This document shows positions 10,011-20,640 of a DNA stretch of 64,000 bases, piece by piece. The stretch covers positions 62,001 through 126,000 of the forward strand of contig MU831544.1 of the NCBI GenBank assembly GCA_029204225.1, in the 5' to 3' direction. A program made the translations under genes and the position numbers. The DNA is from Diphasiastrum complanatum. Lineage: Eukaryota; Streptophyta; Lycopodiopsida; Lycopodiales; Lycopodiaceae. The notes under the pieces were generated by a model. The model did no database searches. It saw only the letters and a list, made by a program, of their open reading frames with translations, and was not told the DNA's origin. Position 1 is the first letter of the stretch. Every line of letters begins with the position of its first letter.

Positions 10011-11129
10011 GGCACTAGAGGTAGATGGACCACGATCCAAGTATCGAACCTGACCATCCCGATAAATAGCAAAGCGTCCCGATGCTTTAGCCCCTTGAAA
10101 GATTTTCTTACGTTCCTGAATCTGGATAAAAGTAAGATCCTCATCCAAGAAAATTTGTGTGCCTCTTAATTTAGACTTGAGTCGCAGTACTTTGGTTCTT
10201 TCTTCATTTGTTTTGAAACGAATAATGAGAGTTGAGTTGTCTTTTTTGGTCGCCAAGCATTATCCAATCCATTTGTATTGAAACTCAAGGTAGTATTTAA
10301 GAAGGATGTTGCTTCTTTCACAACATCTTGAGTGTCGAGAACACCTCGAACTCGAACATTGAGAGCTTTGGAATCACGTAATTTTTCTTCAAAGATGGTA
10401 GCTGAGATAACAGTAGACATATGAGCGGTATTACCTTCTTAATGAAATAAGGAACCCCAAGTTTTTGTAGCCTCCTTATGTTCACTCAAGTGACTGGAGC
10501 AACGTGGACATAGTCAGCTTAAGCTGTTGTACTTCGGATCGTAGCACCTCCGCTTTTAGGTAGCCCTCAAATGCTTTCCTTGGTGTGTAGATGTCGTCTC
10601 CGTAAGGAGCATTTTTGGTAGAGCCTGATAGGTAGGCAGCAGACGACGAAGGAACAGAAGGGATGACTGTCCCGCCAGCGATGGAGTCAACTGCAGCAGC
10701 AATGGAGGCATTCCCGGCAGCACTGGAGATGTTCTGAACAGGGTTTGAGCTATTTCCATCATCACTGGAGGCAGAGGTGGAAGCAGAGACATCGCTGGAG
10801 GTAGGAGCATTGCTGGAGGCAAGAACAGTGTTGGAACCAACGGTGGGCAGCGTTGGAGGTGATGCACTGGGGGTATTGGGGGCAGAGGCAGCGCTGGAGG
10901 CATCAATGGGAGATGCGCTGGAGGTACTGGAGGCCATTGATGGTAACATTGGAGCGCTGGAGGCATCAATAGGAGATGCGCTGGAGGTACTGGAGGCCAC
11001 TGATGGTAACGCTGGAGCTGGAGGTCTGCAAACATTAGAATCTGCCACGCTGGAGGTCGTGTTGGGGCTATTGCCTGGACGAGGTGGAGAGCAGGGGGAG
11101 TTACCTCCCCCACGCTTACGTGGAGCCAT
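10011..11129 (-). pseudogene. LINE copy 2 ORF1, frameshifted
   Basis: It starts MAPRKRGGGNSP at 11129, right after the short leader. The first about 190 residues are Ala/Ser/Pro/Thr-rich and disordered-looking, with two tandem copies of MASSTSSASPIDASSA. The helical part around EVLRSEVQQLKLTMSTLLQS ends at a stop at 10482. The conserved RNA-binding part continues in two other frames (10420-10166 and 10256-10011) with LNVRVRGVLDTQD, STLIIRFKTNEERTK, RGTQIFLDEDLT and GRFAIYRDGQVRYL. So it has three frames and is not functional. The final residues before the UAG are GPSTSSA. Confidence 0.8.
10885..11015. repeat. Tandem duplication inside LINE copy 2 ORF1
   Basis: Two copies of a roughly 66-bp unit encode MASSTSSASPIDASSA and VASSTSSASPIDASSA. 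They differ by a few bases. Confidence 0.8.
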
Positions 11130-11188
11130 GAAATGGAACGTGAGGATGGAGCTACAGCAAACGCGATGTGGGAGATGGAGCTATGGCG

Positions 11189-11193
<5 letters not shown>

Positions 11194-11275
<82 letters not shown>
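11194..11275. repeat. (GA)n/(CT)n tract, 82 bp, between two LINEs
   Basis: Pure run. On the minus strand, the 3' end of LINE copy 3 (AATAAAGCTTT) flows into it and LINE copy 2 starts right after it. No other sequence separates the two elements. Confidence 0.98.
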
Positions 11276-11279
<4 letters not shown>

Positions 11280-11526
11280 TTTATTAATGTCTTTTCCATG
11301 CCAAAAGGCATATAAGACTAGTAAATGTACATGTCAAGTATGTGGTAACCGTAGGAGCGTATGAAACGTCTCCAAAACTATAACAGAAATAACAAATCTA
11401 ACTGCTATGAACTGAAATGGAAACTGAAAAAGATGCGATAATATATGAAGCATGTGGGAGCATATATACTGCTAAATGTCATGAATATGGTATGACACTA
11501 TCATCCAATCTTGTCACGCTGATGCT
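11276..11526 (-). other. LINE copy 3 3' untranslated region and terminus
   Basis: This matches the 3' end of LINE copy 4 (21936-22134) in opposite orientation, including the block GGCATGGAAAAGACATTAAT, then AATAAAGCTTT and (CT)n. AATAAA may serve as the polyadenylation signal, yet no A-tail is present at either copy. Confidence 0.85.
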
Positions 11527-14500
11527 ATAAAAGGATGTAATACGGGCTGCAGCATGAGGAACCACTGGTGGTCGCTGACGTCATCTAAGAGGATGAGGTC
11601 TCCTCATGATCGGTCGTGTAGCTCGTGCAGCAATACGAGTATGAGTGGGACACTGTCTCTGATCCCGGTGGGCATGTAAGTCGTCATCAACCTCCTCAGC
11701 ATCAAATGCTAGGTCTCGGCTCCTCCTCCTGGAGAAGAAAGAAGTGATCTGAGGTTGAGAAACATGACTCCGCTGGGCTATCTGACACATGTCCTATCTC
11801 AGAATAAACATCTCTCGTATCATGAGTGCGGCGCAACGGGAGTCTTCATAGGCTAGGAGGGATCGTAGGGTGACAGGCGTGTCATGGAACAGACAGTGGT
11901 ATCTCCCTCTGATCTCGTAATATACCGGGCACCTAAAGATAAAGTGCTCCTCTGACTCCACCTCATCCAAGGAACATAACTGACAAATCCGCTCTTCTCT
12001 CGGGGTACCCTGGAATCTCCCAGTCTCGATGGCCAACTGATGTGACGATACGCAGAGCTGTCCCAGTGTAAATCTGAGGCCGTGTGATAAACCTGAGTCC
12101 AAATAGTGTGGCAAAACTGGGAACCCTGCTATGTCAAGCTCAATGAAATGAGTCCAATAATAGGCGGGTTTGACCCCAAGCTATTGCTTCCAAGTACGGT
12201 CGAGATACGTCCTATATAAAAAGCGTCTGATATACTGATGAGTACCTAAGGGGAGCTCTGTAATGGAGATGCCAAATGAATCAAGGAGGAAATGGGATGT
12301 CTGTGAGAACCACGACAGTCGGTAACCCTGCTCATGAAGGGAGTGTGAGGAGGCAAGTGATGACTGCGTATATCTCGTGTCTATATCTGGCAGATCCTGA
12401 ACTCTCTGAATATATGCGATGAGCTGAAAAGCTGCAGCTATCTGAAAGGGTGGAACGGCAAACTCTACAAGAAGGATCTCGTGTGGAACCGAGGGCTTCG
12501 CCCGAATCATACGAGCTAGCATGGTGGTCTGTAATCGTGAAATGTTGGCCCAGTGTGATGAGGGAAGACCGGTACACCATGTCTCTGCTGCATACAAGGT
12601 TGTGGGGGTGACAATAGTGTCAAAGAGTCTGCACTTACTGCGAGCATCTCGGATGGACTTCCTGAAGCAGAACCGCTCAAGCTGAACAAGGGAGGAATGC
12701 CCCTTCCCAAGTCGAGTGGTGGCTGCCTGTCGCATGCTGAAAGTAGGACCAGAAAAGAGTATCCCCAGATAGGTGTACGAGGAAACAACCTCTAAAGCTC
12801 ATCCAAGCATGAGCTGCTGGCGCTACATGAAGGCTCGGGAAGTGTTGAAGACCATAACCTTGGTCTTCGCAGTGTTCACCCCCAATCCCCACCTGGTACA
12901 GAATCCCTGTAAACAATCCAGCTGCCTCTGTAATCCCTCGCTGGTCGGGGATACTAGTACCACATCATCGGCATACAAGAGGATAGCAATCAAGATGGTG
13001 CCAAGTCCAGCTCCTCCACACTGTGAGATGGCTCGCTCTAACTCATCAATGTACAATCCAAAAAAAACCGGTGAAAGAGAGCATCTCTGTTTCACTCCAA
13101 TGGTGCTCCAAATGTGGTCAGAGATACCACCCCCATGTCGGAAACATCCCAAGACCTTCTCATAGAGAGCCATCACTGCCATAACAATATCCGTGGAGAA
13201 ACCAAGGTCCCAAAGTCTCTGAATGAGCAGGGAGCGTGGTACAGAATCAAAGGCTTTCCTGAAGTCCACAAAATAGCAGTAAACCCTTTCTTTCATGTAC
13301 TTAGCTTCCTCAATCAAAGCTCGAAGTATGAAAATATGGTCAGTGGTAGAGTAATGAGCTCGGAAACCTGCTTGTCCCAATGCATGTAATCTCCTGGATT
13401 CCGCCTCTGAACTTACTGCAGACTGGAGTATGGTACCATAAAGTTTAGTGAGGACATGTCCGATCATGATAGTGCGGTAGTTACCAGGAATCATGGGATC
13501 ACCATTTTTATGAATAGGGTGGATGATGTTGGTGCACTAGGATGAGGGAAAGCCAGAGACAACGGCGGAATTGAGGAGAGTGGCTAGTGTGGGAGCAAGG
13601 AGGTCCGGAGCATGGATTAGGAGTTCAGACTCGAGGTCTTCAATGTCTCTTGCTTTATGGGATTTCATTTTCTTGATGGCCGCAAGTACCATGTCAGCGG
13701 TGAAGAAGGTGAACTCAGAGGGGCGTGGGGAGATAGAGATGGGTGCATCAGTAGGTATGGTATATAGGTTTTGTAGCGTATTCGGTCCATATGCGAAGTT
13801 CTTCCAAGAGAGGTGGTGGAGCACGAGGGATAAACTCACGCCAAAAGGCGCCTGAAGAGGAACTGAAGAGAAGGTCAACAAGACGTTTTCCTTCGGAGCC
13901 ATCATAGGCACGCTTTTTCCGGCGGAGTGAGGTTCATGAATGCGGGCATGAGTGACAAGATGATGAAGAGAGTGACATTCGGTATCATACCATGGAGGGT
14001 GTAGAGGTTGTAGCGATGAGGGACATGTGTGTTTGCCTTTGTGGGCCTTGGATGGAAAAGCTAGGGAAGCAACGGTATGAAGAGAATTGCTAAGAAAAGC
14101 TACTTGAGTCTTGATTGTACTATCGTGCGGAAATGAATGGAGTAGGGAGGTAAGAAACTCCTGGTAGACTGGTGCGTATAGAGAGCTAAAGATATATCGG
14201 GGTGCACGGGTAGGCAAGGGATGTGAGGGTAACTGAGGGGGTGGAAGGCGGCCGATATCGAAAGAGAGAAAGGAGTGATCAGAGAGAGTGGTGGGGGAGA
14301 TATGAAAATCAGAAATGAGAGGTATGGAGGATGGTGATCCCATGAGATAATCCACAACAGTATGTCCACCACTGCGAGGATGACAAGCATAACTGCCGGA
14401 ATCTGGCCAGCAAGTTAGGCCATTGTAAATGGCTAACTCATGTGCCTCTCCAAGCTGCAATAAATGCTCAAACCCAAGCTGTCCTCTGAAACCCTGGTAA

Positions 14501-15084
14501 CTCCCATCTCGTCGTTGTCGAGGGCATTCGGTGATGTCATAAAACTCTGACTGTCGCGAGGAGGTTCGGGCATTAAAATCCCCAGTGAGGAAAATATGCC
14601 CTCGCTCTGCGAATCTGATAATATCAAGTGACAAATCAAGGTATGGTGAGCCTGTGCCCTCTGCAAAGGATGAAGACTCTGGAGGAAAGTAACATGCCAC
14701 CACAAAGAGGTCCCTGTCCAAACCAATATCCTGTCCAACAATACGAATCCAGATATAACGTGCATGCTCATCGTGCCTGATGAACTCGATGCTCTGGCGA
14801 AGAGACTCTCTATAAAGGCATGCAACCCCTCCGGATCCACGGCCACTAGCTGATCTAGTCTCGGGCCTGAATACGGAATCCCATCTGTATCCTGGAAAAA
14901 TAGGTAAGCCTCTCTCCTGACTCTCGTGGGTCTCCATAAAAAACAGTAAATCTCTACCAGTGATGAACTCAATCAGGTCGCCAGCTATGGAGGATGAGTG
15001 TATACCATCGCAGTTCCATACTCCAATCCGGAGATGGTGTGGATGGGGCCCCGGGGCACTCCCGAACCCGGGGACCCCAAATAC
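11527..15084 (-). pseudogene. LINE copy 3 ORF2 (endonuclease, reverse transcriptase, zinc knuckle, PIP-like tail)
   Basis: The endonuclease is almost intact: GVWNCDGI, METHES, GSGGVACLYRE, LTGDFNA, and SGGHTVVDYLMGSP followed by TTLSDHSF (in the 14937-13537 frame). The RT is in 13494-12823 with NYRTIMIGHVLTKLYGT, FVDFRKAFDSVPRSLL, GVKQRCSLSPVFFGL and YADD at 12975-12964. Thumb-like sequence follows in 12735-12181. A zinc knuckle of form CxxC, H, C (ICQLCSLDEVESEEHFIFRC) lies in 12114-11794. After a nonsense codon the same frame continues with SQPQITSFFSRRR (11757-11734 for QPQITSFF), and in another frame the end AARITSFY (11550-11527). Breaks at about 13520, 12780, 12150 and 11795 disable it. 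Confidence 0.88.
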
Positions 15085-15087
15085 CTA
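15085..15087 (-). other. In-frame UAG between ORF1 and ORF2 (copy 3)
   Basis: TAG follows SSSRC. The frame continues VFGVPGFGSAPG and PHPHHLRIGVWN with no ATG until METHES at 14937, which lies inside the endonuclease. G-rich runs directly downstream could pair with the CCCC that follows. Confidence 0.7.
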
Positions 15088-15840
15088 GCACCGGGAGCTA
15101 CTAGGAGCGTTATCAAGAAAGCGCACTCGTCCGTCGCGGTAGATGACTCGTCTGCCTGACTCACGGGCTATCTGAAAGGCCTTAAACCTCTCCTCCACCT
15201 GGATATATGTGAGGTCGTCGTCCATATAGATAGTGGTGCCACATAGCTTAGCTCTGCATCGCAGAGCATCTCGTCAACTCTCTAGAGAAGTGAAACGGAT
15301 AATGAGTGTTGCTGCATCTCTAGTGGTCCTCCATGCGGTACCTAGCCCATCTGTCCCGTGCCCGAGAGTGGTGTCGAGAAAGCGTTTGGCTTCGGCCAAG
15401 GCATCCTATGTATCCGGGATCCCACGAACTCTAACGTTGTGCGCTTTTTGGTTCCGAGATGGTGGCTGAGATAACCAAAGAGATGGGAGCGCTTGGTTTA
15501 GTGCCTTTTTTCAAAAATGATGTCCAAGAAAGGGCATCTTCAAGCTGCTTTTCAATTTTTGTCTCTAGTTCCCGTATCCTATCGGTGGTAGACGCCGAAG
15601 CCGCAGCCTGTTTACTCCCGATGGATTGTTCGAGTGATGCAACCTTGGATTGCAGTATGTTCTTCTTGTGAACCAAAGACGTAACCGTTCCTTTCAGCTG
15701 CGAGATTTCCTGCCGCAAAGTCTAGAAATCTGCCCGGATTTGATCAATCTGCCAAGAAGAGAACAATTCGGTTGATTTGGAGGGTGTATATGGGATGCTA
15801 GCTTTGGGTTGTGAGCTAGCAATGGTCGGGGTTGGTGTGA
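15088..15840 (-). pseudogene. LINE copy 3 ORF1, 5'-truncated and frameshifted
   Basis: The remaining part starts in KSTELFSSWQIDQIRADF (to 15722). It continues as a coiled coil (15718-15431) with MRQEISQLKGTVTSLV, VASLEQSIGSK and RIRELETKIEKQLEDA, showing heptad spacing of Leu/Ile. The RRM-like and C-terminal domains follow in 15430-15088, broken by stops, ending RFLDNAPSSSRC before the UAG. The antisense frame is open only by chance. This copy has the clearest coiled coil of the family in the window. Confidence 0.75.
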
Positions 15841-17600
15841 ACGAGCCTTTTGTCAACTTTACAAATCCAAAAATTTGTGCTCTTTGGATGCTATATAAAG
15901 TTTCACATCCCAGAAAAACAATCAAAGAGGCTAAAAGGTTCTTTGTTTTTCCCAGAACTTATTGCTTGTTAGTTGGTTTTTACTGAAAGTATTGGGGGAA
16001 AATGAAAAGCAATACACAGTTTTTCAAAGCCATCCCAAAAATATATTTTACATGATTGAAAAAGAACATTACAGAACTTTTTCAAGCTTCCAATCTTCAC
16101 AAAAAAAATTGAAGCCAAAATGCCAAAAACATAAGCGAACTTAGCACCATTGGTCAAAATTGAAACTAGAGTATGTCCCATTAAGATTCAGGTCCATATT
16201 GGCCATAAAGGCATCCAATATGTCCTAATCTGATGTTGGAATCCGATACTCGATATTCAATTAAAAAATTGCAAAAGAAGTTGACCAATTATGTCAAAGA
16301 AAATTGCAAAAACCAAATTCCTAAAATCTTCAACCAACGTTTCAAATTTCATTTTCCAAGAGCTTCAATAATCAATTTGCTACAAAACATGGCAGTGCAC
16401 TTACCTTGCAACAAATTTCCTCTTAAAAAAACCTAAAAATCACAAAAGTGGTTAGCCAAACCCTGCCCATGGGAAAGACAATGGGTATATTCATACCCTC
16501 TCCATCCCAACTAGAAGTGAACTAGGACACCTCACTAGCACATCACCCATCTAACTGATACACCTTAGTTCTTAATGAGTTACTACTAGTTCCATACCAA
16601 TCCACCATCATGGGTTTTAGGCCTCCAACCATCAATTATGATTTGATACCATGAGGGCCACAACCCCTCATAATCATGACTGACTTACAGGTCGAAGCAG
16701 GCCCTCTAGCCCCTTACAAGTTACGAGATATAAATCCAGGGTCAGAGCTTTGTGTGCATGACACCCTCGTTGCAGTTGACCAGGACACTTAGGCAGGTGA
16801 CAGCCTATTCATGGCAGCAAATGACCCATTCGTGGGTCACTGGTTGTCCATCTTTTTCTCTAATTGTTGCTTTTCTTCCATGGTCTTGCCTCCTATTAGT
16901 GCTAAGGAGCTTAATAGGATCAGATCGGCCATAGAAGGCTTTCTGTTATTCTCTACTTCGTTTTAATCACACTTAATAGGTCACTTGAGATACTTATGCA
17001 AAAGCATATTGAAAATGGTAGTACCGTAAGTGAGGAAAGTGTTTGGAAGAAAACTCTCTTGCTATCCAGGGCAAAAGCTAGAAGGTTTAAGTACTGCTAT
17101 TTGATGCTTTTATCTTTGGAGGTGCTCTACTTGTGTAGAGGATTTACTGTAAACCTTTTGCAAAAAAGAAGGGTCGATTCACACTTCAAGCCAGTCTTCT
17201 GTTTCTCCTGTATTTCATTCTGTTCAGTCACTTGAAGTTTTAATTTTTGGAGCTGCTGTAATGAATATACGTGCGTCTAAAAGATTAGTTAAGCATTGTT
17301 AGCTATTCATTAGTCAACTGCTAAGCTGACCTTAGTCTCTCAATACATTTTTTGACTTCCCAATCAAGAACTTCTATGCTATTGTTCAGTTTAAAAATTG
17401 AGCATTGTATTGAAAGTTCTTAACTAGAATCTGCTGAACCCTGATCATGTACCACCTGTATGAAGCAAGAAATCAGATTAAACCTTGTACTGGCTATGAC
17501 AGAGAGGGGTTATTGAATAATAACTACTGTAGCTATTTGTCTATGTCCCACCTAAGAGAACAAGGACAGTCAAAAATATTCTTCTATTCAATCATGAAAC
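15841..17600. other. No recognisable feature
   Basis: AT-rich sequence. A CCATGAGG/TGATACCAT block near 16640 is weakly like a minus-strand copia primer site (TGGTATCAAA), but no LTR could be delimited. No credible coding frame was found. Confidence 0.4.
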
Positions 17601-17619
17601 AAGAACTGCCATTACCTAC

Positions 17620-18130
17620 TAGACTTTAAGCTTATAATAAACCGTAGTAGTTGGTAACACACCAGGGATATCACTCCCCGTAAGACAGATCCATGTGTAC
17701 CTCGAATGCACATCATAATGTACGAGCATGAGTGAGAACCCAAAATTCTTCCTTATCAACAAGCACACCCCAACAAAGAAAGACTCTGAAACACAGAAAG
17801 GAAGGATGGACCTGTTTGCTTTCAGAACTTGTAGATCTATGAAAGAAGATAAAGTTGGTAACAAAAAAATATAAGTTATGATAGGCATGGAGAATCTAAG
17901 GCAGCGGTCGCTAGGGCAGGAGATTCACTAATCATTGCAGCTAGCAGAAAAACAACTAGCTACTTCACCTAAAGGAAACTGATACGAGAGCCAATCCTTG
18001 ACCTCTGACTGATCTGATCTCCTCTCGATACACAGACTACATTAAAACATGAGAAAACCATGCTATCTACTCTCATGAGTATCCATCGACCAAGAGATGT
18101 AGGTCTCTGCTCTCAAATCACGTATGACTA
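17620..18130 (-). pseudogene. Degraded LINE endonuclease relic
   Basis: On the minus strand, DLRAETYI and MDTHES near 18110-18070 resemble the endonuclease block DLIEFITGRDLLFFMETHES. About 200 bases further on, GVCLLIRKNFGFSLML and VHYDVHSRYTWICLTGSDI (17830-17690) resemble the block GGVACLYRE...HDEHARYIWIRIVGQDI. Order and spacing agree with a LINE endonuclease, diverged well beyond the four clear copies. Several stops and frame changes are present. This could be a related but separate LINE family. Confidence 0.45.
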
Positions 18131-19619
18131 AAGAAGTAACCCAAAGGTACATAAGGCTACAGCTCAAGTGCATTACTAAAAACAAGGTCTTCGACAATGT
18201 GTAACACAAACCAAACCTGGAAGATCTGGAGGAAGAGCCATTGGACATTATCAAACTCACATATAGTTTAACGATATTACACCTGCAAGATATTAACACT
18301 CCATATCATCAAACCAAACAGAGTTTATAAAGTTTTAGGGCAAACCAAATAGTTCAAACTAAAATGACTGCAATTTTATTGAAACGCTTCATAAAAGTGA
18401 TTGACTTTCGTTATTTATTTTTGTTTATGATTTAATAATGCTTTGTACATATCTCAAATGGGTGCAAACATCTTTTCAAGCAAAAGGAAAGTGTACTATT
18501 TATTAGATCAACTCCACAAGGGCCTTCATAGACTTTACAACCTTCAAAGGCATGTTGCTGGATATACTGGTCTTGCCTTTTATCTTTATCTTTATGAGAT
18601 TGCAATATATCCAAATTCACAAATCTAATTCCAGAGGTCGATAATGTCATTAGGCACAGCCTAAATCCAAATATGGATACAAACAAAAATGTCACAAGTA
18701 TTCATGTCAAATCAACAACATAAAAATAAATAAATTCAGGTAGCAAGGTATGTTGTGCTCTCATTGGTAGCCAACCATAGCTTGCTTGCTGGATATTGAG
18801 AAAATGTAGGTTCTCTTGGGTAGACCAATGCTAAATAAAAAGCAAATGACAACTAACATGAACAAATCAAAAATCAAAACAAAAAGAAACAGGAAACAAC
18901 CAATACCAAAGACCTTAAGTTGTAGAAGAGATTTAACAAGAAATTCAAAAATGCAAAAAGTAGAAACATATCAAGCTCCTAAGCTCCCCACTTTTCTCAA
19001 TACTATCACTAAAAATTTTGAAAGATACCAAAGGCTGAAAAACCAAGAACCATAGAAAAGTTCAAATCATATTCAATGAGTTTCCTTGGAAGAATAAATT
19101 CTAAGGAATAACGAAACAATCAGATTACTTGACAAGTTTACAAAGCATCCCTAGTCGTACAACGACAAGAAACTCATTAACAGAATCAAAAATCTTTGAA
19201 GAAATGTGAAGCATATGACTTGTAATACGTTACCATTTGATTGCAACCCTCAGGAAAAATTTAACCAGAAAACAGTACCTATTTTGGTTTAAAGAAAGAG
19301 CTCAAGATTTGTAGCTATCACCCTAGATTAAAAATTTAGTTCACATAAACCTCTAGAATGAATTCTATGACCACCTATGACCAACACTTGAAATTGTATG
19401 CATCTTAAGGTGAGGTTTCTTTCTTCGAAATATTTTCTTTATCATGATTCATCATTGCTTTTCATCTGATACAATGTTACAAATAAAGTTATCTTTTGCT
19501 TTGAGATGTTTATGAATCTTGATTTTCAAATATAAAGAGCTGGATTATTCCAGGCTTCAAGAGTCAGACATATTCTGGTTAGAAGAGATAGTCTAGTGGC
19601 CTAGTGTACGGTCAGCAGG
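18131..19619. other. No recognisable feature
   Basis: AT-rich. A minus-strand frame near 18560-18440 (QHAFEGCKVYEGPCGVDL) follows an AG acceptor and might be an exon, but no donor or family could be assigned. Confidence 0.35.
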
Positions 19620-20000
19620 TCCTTTTTTTTAACAATGTACTTCCAACAAGAAAGGCACCCTTGACATCCACTTGTTGGACATCCCAATCAAAATATAATA
19701 CTAATGCCAAAACGTTCTAATGTGAGTCATCATCGCTATAAGAGCAAATGTCTCAGCATAGTCTAGAGAGCAACCAGCAGGTTGCTTCCCATCTGGTAAG
19801 TCCACAAGCTCCCATATGTCATTTTACATAATGCAGTTATATCCTCTTGCATGGCATCTTGCCATATTTCCTCCTTCATTCCTTCATGAAATAAACATGG
19901 CTCATGCGAATCCAAAAAACTGGTCATAAGGGCAAAGTTTCTCTTGATGTTGTTGCCTTTTACATCTTGAACCCCATCAAGATTCAACACACACACAAAA
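19620..20000 (-). pseudogene. Copia reverse transcriptase relic
   Basis: The minus strand reads HEPCLFHEGMKEEIWQDAMQ, EDITALCK, then in a shifted frame NDIWELVDLPDGKQPAGC, followed by a deletion to LDYAETFALIAMMTHIRTFW and SRVPFLLEV. These match, in order, the start of copia RT (EAMQEE...LVDLPxGxKPIGC...DYxETFAPVAR...VKGAFL). The KWVYKxK region is deleted. It is the only trace of this element. Confidence 0.7.
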
Positions 20001-20097
20001 TATCACACACAGTGCACACACACACACAATCACTCACACACAGTGCACACACACACAATCTCAGTGCTCACACAGACTCACAGTGCACACACACACT
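19985..20097. repeat. CA-rich minisatellite
   Basis: Repeated CACACAGTGCACACACACAC blocks are interleaved with CAATC/CTCA spacers. At least three imperfect units of about 30 bp are present. Confidence 0.85.
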
Positions 20098-20640
20098 TGA
20101 TGGCCTGCATACACTTCACAGTTTTGTCTCCTATCTTGATGCTCGTTGCTTGGGACTTCTTGTTTGTGAGATCTTACTCTCCGTCAGTCTCATCTGTACC
20201 AGATCACTTGGGGTTAGACTCCCAGCAGCTGCTTCTCACTGGCTTCTTTTGGACTCGAGCACATGTTGATGACTACGACGATGAGATTCCTATCCCTGTG
20301 CCATCGCGGAAAAAGCAAAGATGTAGTCGCCACTTGCCTCCATCAGGGCCCACACTGTACACTCCACTCAGCGAACACTTCACACTTACTTTCGCTGATA
20401 TGTACTTATTCTCCACCTGGCCCGGGTTGTGGGCATTGGTACTTTTTCTGTAGTTCTTCTATTATACCTGGCCCGGGTTGTGGGCTTATTTCACTTCTGC
20501 TTTGTCTACTTTCATTCGTAGCTAGTTTATAGCATTTTATGGCCATGACCTCCTATGGATGATGCTCCCGCTAGTGCTTGTACATATTTTCTTTTTGGTC
20601 TTATGCACCCACGGGTGCCCAAAAGACGTTAATTATTCTA
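20098..20640 (+). other. Unassigned stretch with a duplicated 19-bp block
   Basis: CCTGGCCCGGGTTGTGGGC occurs at about 20418 and again at 20468. A plus frame across 20043-20453 contains DDYDDEIPIPVPSRKKQRCS, with a basic RKKQR patch, but has no recognised family and starts inside the CA repeat. LINE copy 4 begins abruptly at about 20641. Confidence 0.35.

Larger units (their letters stand above)
8028..11193 (-). mobile_element. LINE copy 2, complete 5' end, 3'-truncated
   Basis: This is the same family as copies 1, 3 and 4. Its 5' end (CCATGGCGCC on the minus strand) directly follows the (CT)n tract at 11194-11275. A leader of about 64 bp precedes the ORF1 ATG at 11129. The body runs through ORF1, UAG, endonuclease and RT, then stops within the RT near 8028, where similarity to copy 3 is lost. 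Loss of the 3' end is the reverse of normal LINE truncation and points to a later break or deletion. Confidence 0.85.
11276..15840 (-). mobile_element. LINE copy 3, near full-length, 5'-truncated in ORF1
   Basis: This is the longest copy here. It lacks the ORF1 start, similarity beginning at about 15840 with KASIPYTPSKSTELF. It retains the coiled coil, RRM-like domain, UAG, endonuclease, RT with YADD, zinc knuckle, C-terminal tail and a 3' untranslated region of about 240 bp. The 3' end carries AATAAA (11285-11280, minus) a few bases before (CT)n and has no poly(A) tail. It is the upstream member of a head-to-tail pair with copy 2. Confidence 0.9.

Noticed and set aside
10777-11364. Plus-strand ORF of about 195 codons opposite LINE copy 2 ORF1
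   Set aside because: Antisense shadow of the Ala/Ser-rich repeat and the (GA)n tract.
16630-16660. Copia primer site on the minus strand (TGGTATCAAAT)
   Set aside because: The core is only partly matched and no LTR end or coding part flanks it.
19985-20097. CRISPR-like array from regularly spaced CA repeats
   Set aside because: Low-complexity CACACA with no distinct spacers, in a eukaryotic retroelement context.
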